From Geomesophilobacter sediminis (lineage in GTDB: Bacteria > Desulfobacterota > Desulfuromonadia > Geobacterales > Geobacteraceae), in the NCBI RefSeq assembly GCF_016458275.1, contig NZ_JAEMHM010000022.1, positions 41,291 through 105,290 of the forward strand: a stretch of DNA of 64,000 nucleotides. Direction: 5' to 3'. Both the position numbers and the translations under genes were made by a program. Shown piece after piece: positions 36,018-45,700 of the stretch; position 1 is the stretch's first letter, and every line of letters starts with the position of its first letter. Below the pieces are notes generated by a model. That model did no database searches. It had not been told where the DNA came from and saw only the letters and a program-made list of their open reading frames with translations.

Positions 36018-36391
36018 TACTTCGATTACTTCAACTCATAAAGCGCCCGCCCCGGAAATCGCTTTAGAACTCTCTTATCCAACCCCGGCATTCAACGATC
36101 CCTCTCTCTCGAAAAGCCCTGATTGTTTCCTCCCGGCAGCTGACAGCAGGTGTCTATGCACATTTCCCTCCAATCTGGCCATCTCAGACAGGGAAAAAAG
36201 CAAAATTTGCATAGCTCGGTGTTCTCTGTTCAAACGGTGCACACGGTTTTTATGAAAACAGATGTCCAAATCAAAAATAGTGAAGCTTTTTTAGCATGTA
36301 AAAACAGATAGTTACAACTCATTTACCGACAAGTTCACGGCTCGGCACTCCCTTTGTAATGGTTATGGCAACAGGCAAATGGAGGCGAGCT
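36018..36391. other. 374-base gap between divergent genes
   Basis: AT-rich promoter region. It contains the possible sigma-54 site at 36343-36358 for the cytochrome on the plus strand. No gene seen. Confidence 0.5.
36343..36358 (+). promoter_or_regulatory. Possible sigma-54 promoter of the trihaem cytochrome gene
   Basis: CGGCACTCCCTTTGTA keeps GGCAC of the -24 element and TTG.A of the -12 element at the right spacing; the usual GC at -12 is GT. The ATG is 34 bases downstream. Confidence 0.35.
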
Positions 36392-37069
36392 ATGTGGAAC
36401 CTGAGAACGAACAAAAAAATTGCAGCAGCTTTGCTCATCGCAACTGCTATGTCGTCTTTCAGCCAGACCGCAGGCGCCGAATTCTGGGCTCCGCAGAAAA
36501 AACTCGAAGCGACCGGCCCCTGCCTCTTCTCCGAACAACTCAAGGGTTCTGAGCCGGCCCGCAAGAGCTATGTGGCCCGCGTGGCCCGTGCCCTGGGCAA
36601 ATCCCAGACCGCAGCCAACTCGGTCGAGGAAATGTACAACAACATCCAGCCGGCCTCCTACACCGTGGAAAGCAACGACACCGAGCCGACCACCAACATC
36701 TGGGGATTCAGCCTCAAGGAGAGCTCCACGACCGCCAAAACCAGCATCGATCCGCTTTCCCAGGATTGCCTCGGCTGCCACGACGGCGTAGGGGCGGTGG
36801 CGGTGTCGGCCGTTTTGCGCAACAACCCCTTCGACCAGAAACACGGCGCTTTTTCCGGTGCCGACCATCCGATCGGGATGGATTACAGCCGCTATACCGC
36901 CGTGAAGCGGACCGAGTACAAATCGGTGTTCGCCGGAACCAACCGGATGATCTTCGTGAACGGCCGGGTCGGTTGCCTCACCTGCCACGACCCGCTGAAC
37001 CCGGAAAAGGGCCACCTCTCCATGAGCGACGAGCGCAGCGCCCTTTGCCTCACCTGCCACAACAAGTAG
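36392..37069 (+). CDS. Periplasmic trihaem c-type cytochrome
   Basis: A 225-residue exported protein. Signal peptide with cleavage near QTAGA/EF (about residue 29). Three CxxCH motifs: CLGCH (126-130), CLTCH in GRVGCLTCHDP, and CLTCH at the very C terminus. GADHPIGMDY lies between haems 1 and 2 and could supply a distal His ligand. The pattern fits Geobacter doubled-CXXCH cytochromes. ATG 36392 has GGAGG seven bases upstream. A terminator follows. Probable role: electron transfer in the periplasm, perhaps passing to the giant cytochromes downstream. Confidence 0.88.
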   Translation: MWNLRTNKKIAAALLIATAMSSFSQTAGAEFWAPQKKLEATGPCLFSEQLKGSEPARKSYVARVARALGKSQTAANSVEEMYNNIQPASYTVESNDTEPTTNIWGFSLKESSTTAKTSIDPLSQDCLGCHDGVGAVAVSAVLRNNPFDQKHGAFSGADHPIGMDYSRYTAVKRTEYKSVFAGTNRMIFVNGRVGCLTCHDPLNPEKGHLSMSDERSALCLTCHNK

Positions 37070-37111
37070 CGCGCCAGGTAACCAACGGACCGGTTGCACC
37101 GCCCGCGAATG

Positions 37112-37149
37112 AAAAATCCCTCCTTGACCCCAAGGAGGGATTTTTTTTT
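37112..37149 (+). terminator. Rho-independent terminator
   Basis: AAATCCCTCCTTG / CAAGGAGGGATTT hairpin with a four-base loop followed by nine T. It ends the trihaem cytochrome transcript. The remaining 37150-37604 gap holds only the possible promoter below. Confidence 0.92.
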
Positions 37150-37511
37150 GCCGATCATCTGGTAACCGGTCCACCCTCCCCCGGCGGTAGGGGGAAATGC
37201 GGTGTTCAATATTTGCGCAATTCACCCCGAGCTATTTCACCCCCCCCGCTGACGCGACATCGGTCAGCGGCATTCCCTTCACCTCGACAAGCTGCGCCGC
37301 CTGCTTGGATCCCTCCTGAGAAAATCTCGTCGCCTCGTCCTGGGATGCCCCGGTTTTTTCCAAAGCGGGGAGAGCCGGGGGAAATGCACCATGAAGCGGA
37401 CCACCAGGGGGCCGGCCAAGGGTGGTGATTTGGCGCGGTGATTTGGCCATATCACCGTGAAGCCACGGCCGCTGCCCCCTTTGTTTACGGGATTTCAGCG
37501 CGTTATGCCAG

Positions 37512-37527
37512 TGGAATGCTTTTTGCA
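37512..37527 (+). promoter_or_regulatory. Possible sigma-54 promoter of the first giant cytochrome
   Basis: TGGAATGCTTTTTGCA has the invariant GG and GC ten bases apart and a perfect TTGCA -12 element; the -24 box differs at two or three places. It lies 78 bases upstream of the ATG at 37605. Confidence 0.42.
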
Positions 37528-37604
37528 AAAGTTGATCAATTTTTTATTATGAATGCTATTTACTGATATGAAGATGAAGATCTGACATTACTTCAGGAGG
37601 GAAA

Positions 37605-40600
37605 ATGCTCAAAAAACTGATCGCCGCAATGTTCTTGATCTGCGCTTTGCCAATGATGGCAAATGCCGCATGGTTTTTGAACACCCAGGCAAAAAATGGT
37701 GGCGGCACCATTGAGTCACGGAACATGTCTGCCCAGACCGTGCTCGATGGCCCCATCTACCGGTCCTACACGACTGCCGCCGACATTCCGGTGACCGTCA
37801 AGGCCGGTGATGGTTACACCATCCGGTACCTCGTGATCAACGGCGATCTCTCAAACCCGGTCTATCCGGACCGGAGCAAGGGGCAGGACACCAACTGGAC
37901 CTACACCCTCCCCGGGTCCTACGACAACAAGGACCTCGCTGCGACCTTCCTTCCCAAAGCTATTTCCGTGACCGCCGCCATCGACAGCGGGACGGCTACC
38001 CCGTCGAGCATCGGCAACGTGACCTACGGTTACAAGCTCGCCTCCCCGGTAACGTTCAACTTCATCCCCTCCAAGGGTGGAGAAATCACCAACGTGGCCA
38101 ACGTTCCCAGTGACCCCCTGGTAACCACCTCGGGCTTCTCCCGCGGGGCGGACAAGCCGGTATGGGTCAAGTTCTCCCCGGGCTACGTCTTCGTCTCCGA
38201 CATCAACCTCGCGGCAACCGTCGTGAACACCACGCCGCGGCTCAACGCCATTCTCGCTCAAAACGCGCTTCCCACGGACCTGGTGCAACTCAGCGCGTCC
38301 GGCAAGTATCTTCCTGCCGATGCGGTCTTCACCTGGAACTACGTCTCCGGCCCCGCGAACACTCCGAAGACCGTGTACGAAAACGGCAAGCTCAAGGGGT
38401 ACTCCGTCGATCCGGGGCCTGCGCTGCCCGGCTTCCCCCAGGTCGGCACCGCATCCTTCATCGCTCCTTCGGTCCCGGGGCAGTACAAATTTTTGCTGAC
38501 GGTCAGCTCTCCGACCACGCCGGCCTTCAACCTCAACTCGGTGGCCACGGTGAACGTCTTCGCTTCGAAGGTATCCACCGCCCGCAACCAGTGCCAGTTC
38601 TGCCACAGCGCGAACCGGATCGGTCCCCAAACCCCCAACGGTCCGGACACCCTCTACCTCAACTGGTCCAGCTCGATGCATAAAGTCAACAACGTCATGT
38701 GCGCCAACTGCCACGTCGGCTCCAGCACTGCCGGCCACATGGGGACTTTGATCGGTGGCCAGGTGAACGAGCGGACCTTCTCCTACACCAACGGCAGCGG
38801 CAGCTTCTGCCTCAACGGCACCTGCCACAACACCACCGCCAAGCCGTTCGTTACCCACAAAACGGTCGGCATCACCTGCGCCTACTGCCACTACAGCGGT
38901 GAGATCCACAACATCAACGCCAACTTTGCCGACGACATGAGCAACGCGGTCTGCTTGAACTGCCACAGTTCCGCAAACGCACCGCATTACTTCACCTGGC
39001 TCAGCCTCAAAAACGACTGCCTGAAGTGCCACAACACCAGCTGGATGCCGCACACCGACGTGAAGGCGGCCTTCTTCAAAGGGGTGGTGCCGCCGGCTCA
39101 CTTCAACGGCTACACCTCCTACGTTAACCCCAACTACGCTGCGGCCTACGTGACCCCGACCACCGCCTGCTCCAACTGCCACGTTGCCGGCAATCCCGAT
39201 CCGGCCAGCGCCGACAGCCAGTACTACCAGTACCGGATGGACTGGTCCGGCTCGGCCCACGGCGACGTCAAGGGTGCCGCATGGCTCAATTCCGCCACCC
39301 ACAACTGGAAGGCATCCGGCCAGGCCGGGGTGGACGTAAGCCAGGCGGGGAACCCGACCGACTGCCAGCGCTGCCACACCGCGAAAGGGTACGCCCTCTA
39401 CAACATCTCCAGCTCGATCGCTCCGATCGACGCCTCCAAGCCGATCTACTCCGAGCCTTTGACCTGCAACGGGTGCCACAACCCCGACTTCTCCGTTCGC
39501 AGCATCTCCGCCCGGACCGCATACTACAACTACTCCAGCCAGACCACCGGCAAGCTCCTGGTCTCCCGGACCTTCCCGGACAGCGGCTTCTCCAACGTCT
39601 GCCTCGGCTGCCACATGGGTCGCCAGGCCGGCGCCACCATCAACGCCATGGCCGGCGCCGCTGCCGCCAAAGGCGGTGCCACCGCCGACGCCTTCTGGGG
39701 CAACGTGAGCTTCGTGAATTCCCACTACCTCGCCGCCGGCGGGGAGGTCTTCCGCACCATCGGCTACGAGTTTGCCGGGCAGACCTACAGCAACGCCGTG
39801 GATCACTCCCTGGTCAACAACGGCAGCGACGGCCCCTGCGTCACCTGCCACATGCAGACCAAAAACGCCGTCACCCACAGCCACACCCTCTCCCCGTCGG
39901 TGGCCAACTACGCGGTCTGCCAGAACTGCCACGGCTCCTCGTTCAACGATGCCTTCGTCCAGGCCAAGAGCGCCGACTTCCAGGCCGCCCTCCAGGCGCT
40001 GGGCAACGCGCTGACCCAGAAAGGGTTCGTCCCGAACCTCGTCAACGGCCAGCTCGCCTACCCGTACTTCGCCGCGAAGAACTGGGGCGACCGGAACACC
40101 GGCCCGAACAACATGGGCGCCGCCTTCAACTACAACCAGCTGATGCACGATCCGGGCGCTTTCGCCCACAACCCGACCTACGTCAAGCGTCTGGTCCGCG
40201 ACTCCATCGACTACCTGATGAACGGCAGCGTCAACCGCAGCCGCGACCTGACCTCCACCGTCGCCGCGCTCCTGAGCAGCGACCCGACCGGCGTCTCGGC
40301 GCAAAACGCGGCCCTGTTCCTTTTGGATAGTTCCAACGGCTCCTCGGCCTGCGCGACCTGCCACAGCAGCACCACCGATCCGGTCCACAACGACCCGATC
40401 GTTTCCACCTACAACAACAGCAAGCACGCCAGCGTCGCCGGCGGCGCGAGCTGCGGCGACTGCCACCTCCCGACCGGGACCACCTCGATGGCCCACCCGC
40501 CGCAGTTCAAGATGTACAGCTCCGCGTCGTTTATCGCGGTCAACTGCTACAACTGCCACACCACGGTCGATCCGACCTTCAACAAGACGACCCACGCCTG

Positions 40601-42218
40601 GCCCAGCCAGGGGCTCTGCATGAACTGCCACAACCCGCACAACCCGTGGCCGCCGAGCATGAACATCTACCCGCACTTCAGCTCGTACTCGACCGCGCAG
40701 TACATCATGATGAACAGCCAGAACGCGAAGAACGGCAATGCGTGCCAGGACTGCCACTACCAGGCGAGCGCCCCGAACACCTTCACCGTCTTCTCCGCCA
40801 ACCGCCAGTGGGCCAAGTCGAGCCACGGCGATCCGAAAGGGACCGGCTACGTCGGCCCCGGTCCGGTGACCGAGGCGAGCCTGGAGGCAAACGACTTCAA
40901 GTTCCTGGGCACCGCGGCTGCGCCTGTCTCCATGGCGGCCAGCACCAACCCGGCTACCGCCGCGGCGAAAGACTGCGCGCGCTGCCACACCTCGACCGGC
41001 TTCATCAATTTCGTTACCCCGACCAATCCCAACGATCCCACTACCGCCCTGAAGAACATGGCGGCCTGGGGCACCGCCGGCGACCGGTCCCGCGAAATGG
41101 TCTCCTGCCCGACCTGCCACACCCCGGCACCGTTCAGCGACACCTTCAGCCGCCGTCCCGTTGGGCTTAGCTTCAACAACGGGGTCAACGACATCGCCAC
41201 CGTGGTTGCCTACTTCAACTACTCCTCCAAGGCCACCAAGTTGATCAAGCGCAGCAAGACCATCTACGATCCGGGCAACTCGAACTACGTTGGCCCCGGC
41301 GATTCGAACATCTGCATCGCCTGCCACGCCGGGCGTGCCGCCGGTGACCTGATCAAGACCACGGTCACGAGCTGCACCAATTCACCCACCATCGCCTGCC
41401 GGCTCGGCAACGGCAACCAGACCCAGGGGGCGACGAACAACGCCGCCAACACCGACCCTGCCTTCTGGAGCAACGTCGACTTCATCGACCCGCACCGCGG
41501 CACGACGGTCAACATGATGTACCCGGACAACCTGCGCCCGGCCTACGAGTACGGGAAGTCCGCCACCGCCAATACCTACCACCTCAACATCGGCTACGAC
41601 AACCCCGATGCGCCGCAGGGCCCGTGTGTCGGGTGCCACATGGCCTCGATCAACAAGAAGCACAGCTTCTCGCCGATATCTACCGCATCCAACGGCTCCA
41701 TCGGCGGGCTCACCACCGACCTCTGCCTCGGGTGCCACGGACCGACCGGACAGAACAACGGCTTTGATTTCGGTGCCAACCTGTCCACCCTGCAGGCCAA
41801 GAAGACCGGCTACTTCGCCGCTCTTTCCTTCATCAAGGCCCAGCTTGCCGCCAAGAACATCTTCTACAACCCGAACGCGGCGCCGTACTTCTTCACCACC
41901 TCCGTCGCGGCACAGCAGACCTACGCCAACCGGGTGACCAACTGGTACTTCTTCGACACCACCCTCGGCAAGGCGTTCCAGGGAGCCGATCTCATGGGGG
42001 CCGCCTTCAACCTGAGGCTCCTTGACTCCGACAACGGGTGGGTCCACAACGGCGTGTACTCGAAGAGGATCTTGTTCGATACCATCGACTACCTGGACGA
42101 TGGGGTCGCCAACAGTGTCTACACCACCCTTACGACCTCCTCCCTGACCGATGCTACGACCAGGCTGAACGCTCAGGTGTACATCTTCGGCAGCACCACC
42201 AACCAGACGCGCCCGTAA
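37605..42218 (+). CDS. Giant secreted multihaem c-type cytochrome (21 CxxCH + 1 CX4CH)
   Basis: A 1537-residue exported protein. Signal peptide ends near MMANAAW. Residues 22-325 are haem-free and look like two or three beta-domains, the last PKD/Ig-like. Haem motifs run from CQFCH (residue 330) to CLGCH (1374). By direct count there are 21 CxxCH and one CX4CH (CLNGTCH). A haem-free C-terminal tail of 160 residues follows. Ser/Asn/Gly-rich linkers suggest an extracellular position. Expected role is extracellular or outer-surface electron transfer, as for large Geobacter cytochromes. ATG 37605 has AGGAGGG six bases upstream. It is a tandem paralogue of 42716-47212. Confidence 0.92.
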   Translation: MLKKLIAAMFLICALPMMANAAWFLNTQAKNGGGTIESRNMSAQTVLDGPIYRSYTTAADIPVTVKAGDGYTIRYLVINGDLSNPVYPDRSKGQDTNWTYTLPGSYDNKDLAATFLPKAISVTAAIDSGTATPSSIGNVTYGYKLASPVTFNFIPSKGGEITNVANVPSDPLVTTSGFSRGADKPVWVKFSPGYVFVSDINLAATVVNTTPRLNAILAQNALPTDLVQLSASGKYLPADAVFTWNYVSGPANTPKTVYENGKLKGYSVDPGPALPGFPQVGTASFIAPSVPGQYKFLLTVSSPTTPAFNLNSVATVNVFASKVSTARNQCQFCHSANRIGPQTPNGPDTLYLNWSSSMHKVNNVMCANCHVGSSTAGHMGTLIGGQVNERTFSYTNGSGSFCLNGTCHNTTAKPFVTHKTVGITCAYCHYSGEIHNINANFADDMSNAVCLNCHSSANAPHYFTWLSLKNDCLKCHNTSWMPHTDVKAAFFKGVVPPAHFNGYTSYVNPNYAAAYVTPTTACSNCHVAGNPDPASADSQYYQYRMDWSGSAHGDVKGAAWLNSATHNWKASGQAGVDVSQAGNPTDCQRCHTAKGYALYNISSSIAPIDASKPIYSEPLTCNGCHNPDFSVRSISARTAYYNYSSQTTGKLLVSRTFPDSGFSNVCLGCHMGRQAGATINAMAGAAAAKGGATADAFWGNVSFVNSHYLAAGGEVFRTIGYEFAGQTYSNAVDHSLVNNGSDGPCVTCHMQTKNAVTHSHTLSPSVANYAVCQNCHGSSFNDAFVQAKSADFQAALQALGNALTQKGFVPNLVNGQLAYPYFAAKNWGDRNTGPNNMGAAFNYNQLMHDPGAFAHNPTYVKRLVRDSIDYLMNGSVNRSRDLTSTVAALLSSDPTGVSAQNAALFLLDSSNGSSACATCHSSTTDPVHNDPIVSTYNNSKHASVAGGASCGDCHLPTGTTSMAHPPQFKMYSSASFIAVNCYNCHTTVDPTFNKTTHAWPSQGLCMNCHNPHNPWPPSMNIYPHFSSYSTAQYIMMNSQNAKNGNACQDCHYQASAPNTFTVFSANRQWAKSSHGDPKGTGYVGPGPVTEASLEANDFKFLGTAAAPVSMAASTNPATAAAKDCARCHTSTGFINFVTPTNPNDPTTALKNMAAWGTAGDRSREMVSCPTCHTPAPFSDTFSRRPVGLSFNNGVNDIATVVAYFNYSSKATKLIKRSKTIYDPGNSNYVGPGDSNICIACHAGRAAGDLIKTTVTSCTNSPTIACRLGNGNQTQGATNNAANTDPAFWSNVDFIDPHRGTTVNMMYPDNLRPAYEYGKSATANTYHLNIGYDNPDAPQGPCVGCHMASINKKHSFSPISTASNGSIGGLTTDLCLGCHGPTGQNNGFDFGANLSTLQAKKTGYFAALSFIKAQLAAKNIFYNPNAAPYFFTTSVAAQQTYANRVTNWYFFDTTLGKAFQGADLMGAAFNLRLLDSDNGWVHNGVYSKRILFDTIDYLDDGVANSVYTTLTTSSLTDATTRLNAQVYIFGSTTNQTRP

Positions 42219-42715
42219 AAGTCGCGTCGGTTCCCGGTAAAACGGCCCTCCGCAAGGAGGGCCGGATTAATCCCACCCCCCGTCGTAATCGGCGGGGTCT
42301 GTTTTCGGTTGCCTGTTACATTGAATTGATTCTGGTGAAGCCCTCTCTCGTGGAGGGCTTTTTTTTTTCGGAACTAACTCCTCAAAGAGGGTCCATTGAT
42401 CCCCCCTTTGACAAAGTGGGGATGGGGGGATTTGGGGGAAGCGGCACTCCATCCAACCGGATGTCGTGGACGGATGTGTGACTCAGAATATTTTTTGCCT
42501 CTAGGGGATATTTGTGTGTATCTGCCAATTAACTTTTACACGAAATAGTGTATGCTCTGAAGTACTGTCTCTATCCATGTTTAAAAATATTTCATTTTAA
42601 GGAGGGCGGCGTACCGGTAGCTGCAGTGAGGTCCTCTCTGACAGTTGCCTAAGAGAGAACCACCGATTCAGGCTGGCGAAGTTGCATGATCCACCCAACA
42701 GCAAAGGAGCCCGTT
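42219..42715. other. 497-base gap between the two giant cytochromes
   Basis: It holds a GGCCCTCC/GGAGGGCC hairpin at 42244-42263 without a T run, the terminator at 42338-42367 and a CCCCCCTTTGACAAAG-type repeat near 42400-42436. A leader with an 11-pair hairpin (GGT.CTCTCT/AGAGAG.ACC, about 42631-42662) lies upstream of the second cytochrome. No gene seen. Confidence 0.55.
42338..42367 (+). terminator. Rho-independent terminator
   Basis: AAGCCCTC / GAGGGCTT hairpin followed by seven further T. It ends the first giant cytochrome transcript. Confidence 0.85.
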
Positions 42716-45700
42716 ATGGTAAAGCGTTTCCTCGCTGCACTCATGGTAATGGTGATTCTCCCGGTAGCCGCTCACGGCGCCTCGTGGTTTTTCAACACGC
42801 AGGCGAAAAACGCGGGGGGAGTCATCAACTCCCGCAACATGCTGAACCAGACCTCGACCGCCGGTTCCGTCTTCAAATCCTATACGACCCATGCCCAGCT
42901 CCCGGTCACCGTCGTTGCCAACGTCGGGTACACCATCCGCGATGTCACGGTGAACGGCGTCAGCAACCCCAACCCGCCCAGCCCCTTCTCTACGACCGTC
43001 CAAGGCTTCAACCAGCAGACGGTGACGGCGACCTTTCTGGTGAACACTCTCAGCGTGACCGCCAGCGCCGGATACGGCGGTTCCGTCACCCCGACCAGCG
43101 TCGGCAACATCTACTACGGCACCAAGGTCGCAAGCGCGATGCGGTTCACCTTCACCCCGATCTCGCGCTACAACGTAGCCTCCATCACCGGCGTTCCCGC
43201 CGGGGCCACGGTGAGCGCACCGCTGCCGGCCGCGCCCAATACCTCGGTTACCGTCACCTTTCCCGTCGGCTATGTCTTTACCTCCAACGTGGCCCTTTCC
43301 GGCACCTTCACCGGCCCGCCGGTCGCGGTGATCGCGAACCCCGGAACCGTCCTGCCCGGAACCCCGGTCACCCTGGACGGCACCGGCAGCACCGGGGCCA
43401 TCTCTTCCTGGAGCTGGACCCAGATCAGCGGCCCGGTGAAGCTCTTCCCCGACGCCACCCAAGGGAGCACGTTCACCGTCACTCCCACCGTCGTCGGCAC
43501 CTACGGCATCCAGCTCACCGTCACCGGCGGGAGCGTGGCGACCACCAACCTCATCGTCACCGACGACCCGGCTGCGGCGGCCCGAAACCAGTGCCAGAAC
43601 TGCCACCAGGGGAACGGGATCGGGACGAGCGTGGGGGTCTTCGGGCACTGGTCCAGTTCCACCCATCGGGCCAAGATGGTCCTTTGCGTCACCTGCCACT
43701 ACGGCACCGGACCCATCAACCACCCCGGGGCCTACACGAGCGGGATGGTCAGCGAGACCACCTTCGTCAAGACCTACGGCGGAGACAATTTCTGCCTCAA
43801 CGGCACCTGCCACAATCCGGGTGTCACCCACAAGACCTCCGGCATGGCCTGCGCCTATTGCCACAACAGCGGTGACCTGCATTACCCGGATACCACGCTC
43901 GCCCAGGCGATGAGCCAGAACGTCTGTTTCAAATGCCACGGCGCGGTCAACACCACCCACTATTTCACCAAGGTGAGCCTGGCCAACGACTGCCTCAAGT
44001 GCCACAACAACGGGTGGGATCCCCACGCGCAGACCAAGGCGACCTTCTTCCCTGCCGGTGTCGTCGTCCCCCCGGCCCACTTCAACGGGTACACCTCCTT
44101 TGCCAACCCCAGCTACGCCGCGGCCTACGTGACCGCCGCCACGGCCTGCGCCAACTGCCACAAGGGGGGCGATCCCAACGACGCGGCAGACAAGAACGAC
44201 GTCCTGAAGCAGTACCGAAACGACTGGGCCGGCTCGGCCCACGGCGACGTCAAGGGGGGCGCCTGGCTCAACTCCGCCACCCACAACTGGAAGGCGTCCG
44301 GCCAGGCCGGCGTGGACATAAGCCAGGCGGGTAACCCGACCGACTGCCAGCGCTGCCATACCGCCAAGGGGTACGCCCTCTACAACATCTCGAGCTCCAT
44401 CGCCCCGATCGACCCCTCCAAGCCGATCAACTCCGAGCCGCTCACCTGCGACGGGTGCCACAACCCCGACTTCACCGTCCGCAGCATCGCGCCCCGGACC
44501 GCCTACTACAACTACTCCAGCCCGGCCACCGGCAAGCTCCTGGTCTCCAGAACCTTCCCGGACAGCGGCTTCTCCAACGTCTGCCTCGGCTGCCACACGG
44601 GACGCCAGGCCGGCGCCACCATCAGCGCCATGGCGGCCGCCGTCGCGGCGCAAGGGACCGCTGCCGCAGATAGCTTCTGGGGGAACGTAAGCTTCGTGAA
44701 CTCCCACTATCTCGCCGCCGGCGGAGAGGTCTTCCGCACCATCGGCTACGAGTATCCCGGCGCGGTCTACGGAAACGCCGTCGACCACTCCCTGGTCAAC
44801 AACGGCAGCGACGGCCCCTGTGTCACCTGCCACATGCAGCAGAAGGACCTGGCCGCCCACAGCCATACCCTCAACCCGGCCGTCGCCGGTTACGCCGCCT
44901 GCAAGGGCTGCCACGCCCAATCGGTCGGCAACTTCGACGCCGACTTCCCCGGCTTCGTCCAGACCAAGAGCGCCAACTTCCAGGCCGCGCTGCAGGCCCT
45001 GGGGAACGCCCTGAGCCAGAAAGGGTTCGCACCCAATCTCGTGAACGGCCAGCTTGCCTACCCGTATTTCAATGCGAAAAACTGGGGCACCGGCGCCACC
45101 GGCCCGGGCAACATGGGGGCGGCGTTCAACTACAGCCAGCTCATGCACGACCCGGGCGCCTTCGCCCACAACCCGACCTACGTGAAGCGCCTGGTGCGCG
45201 ACTCCCTTGACTACCTGGTGAACGGCAGCGTCGACCGCAGCCGCAAACTCACCGCCACCGATTTTTCGAACCTCCTCCCGAGCGACCCCACCGCCGCCGG
45301 TAACGCATACTCCTTCGTCCTGGAGAGCTCCAACGGTTCTTCGGCCTGTGCCGCCTGCCACGGCTCCAGCATCGATCCGGCCCACCAGGACCCGATCGTC
45401 GCCACCTACAACAACAGCAAGCATTCCTACGTCAACGGCGGGGCGAGCTGTGGCGACTGCCATCTTCCGACCGGGACCACCTCGATGGCGCACCCGCCGC
45501 AGTTCCAGATGTACAGCTCCGCAGCCTCCATCGCGGTCAACTGCTACAACTGCCACACCACCGTCGACCCCACGTTCAACAAGACGACCCACGCCTGGCC
45601 GAGCCGAGGGCTCTGCATGGAGTGCCACAACCCGCACAACCCGTGGCCGCCGGCGATGAACATCTATCCGCACTTCAGCTCCTACTCCACCGCGCAGTAC

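Noticed and set aside
36075..36269. 64-codon minus-strand frame in the cytochrome promoter gap
   Set aside because: No ribosome site, no recognisable motif, and located in an AT-rich regulatory region.
42601..42690. Possible cyclic-dinucleotide (GEMM) riboswitch before the second giant cytochrome
   Set aside because: The conserved core words of GEMM RNAs are absent; only a hairpin is present.
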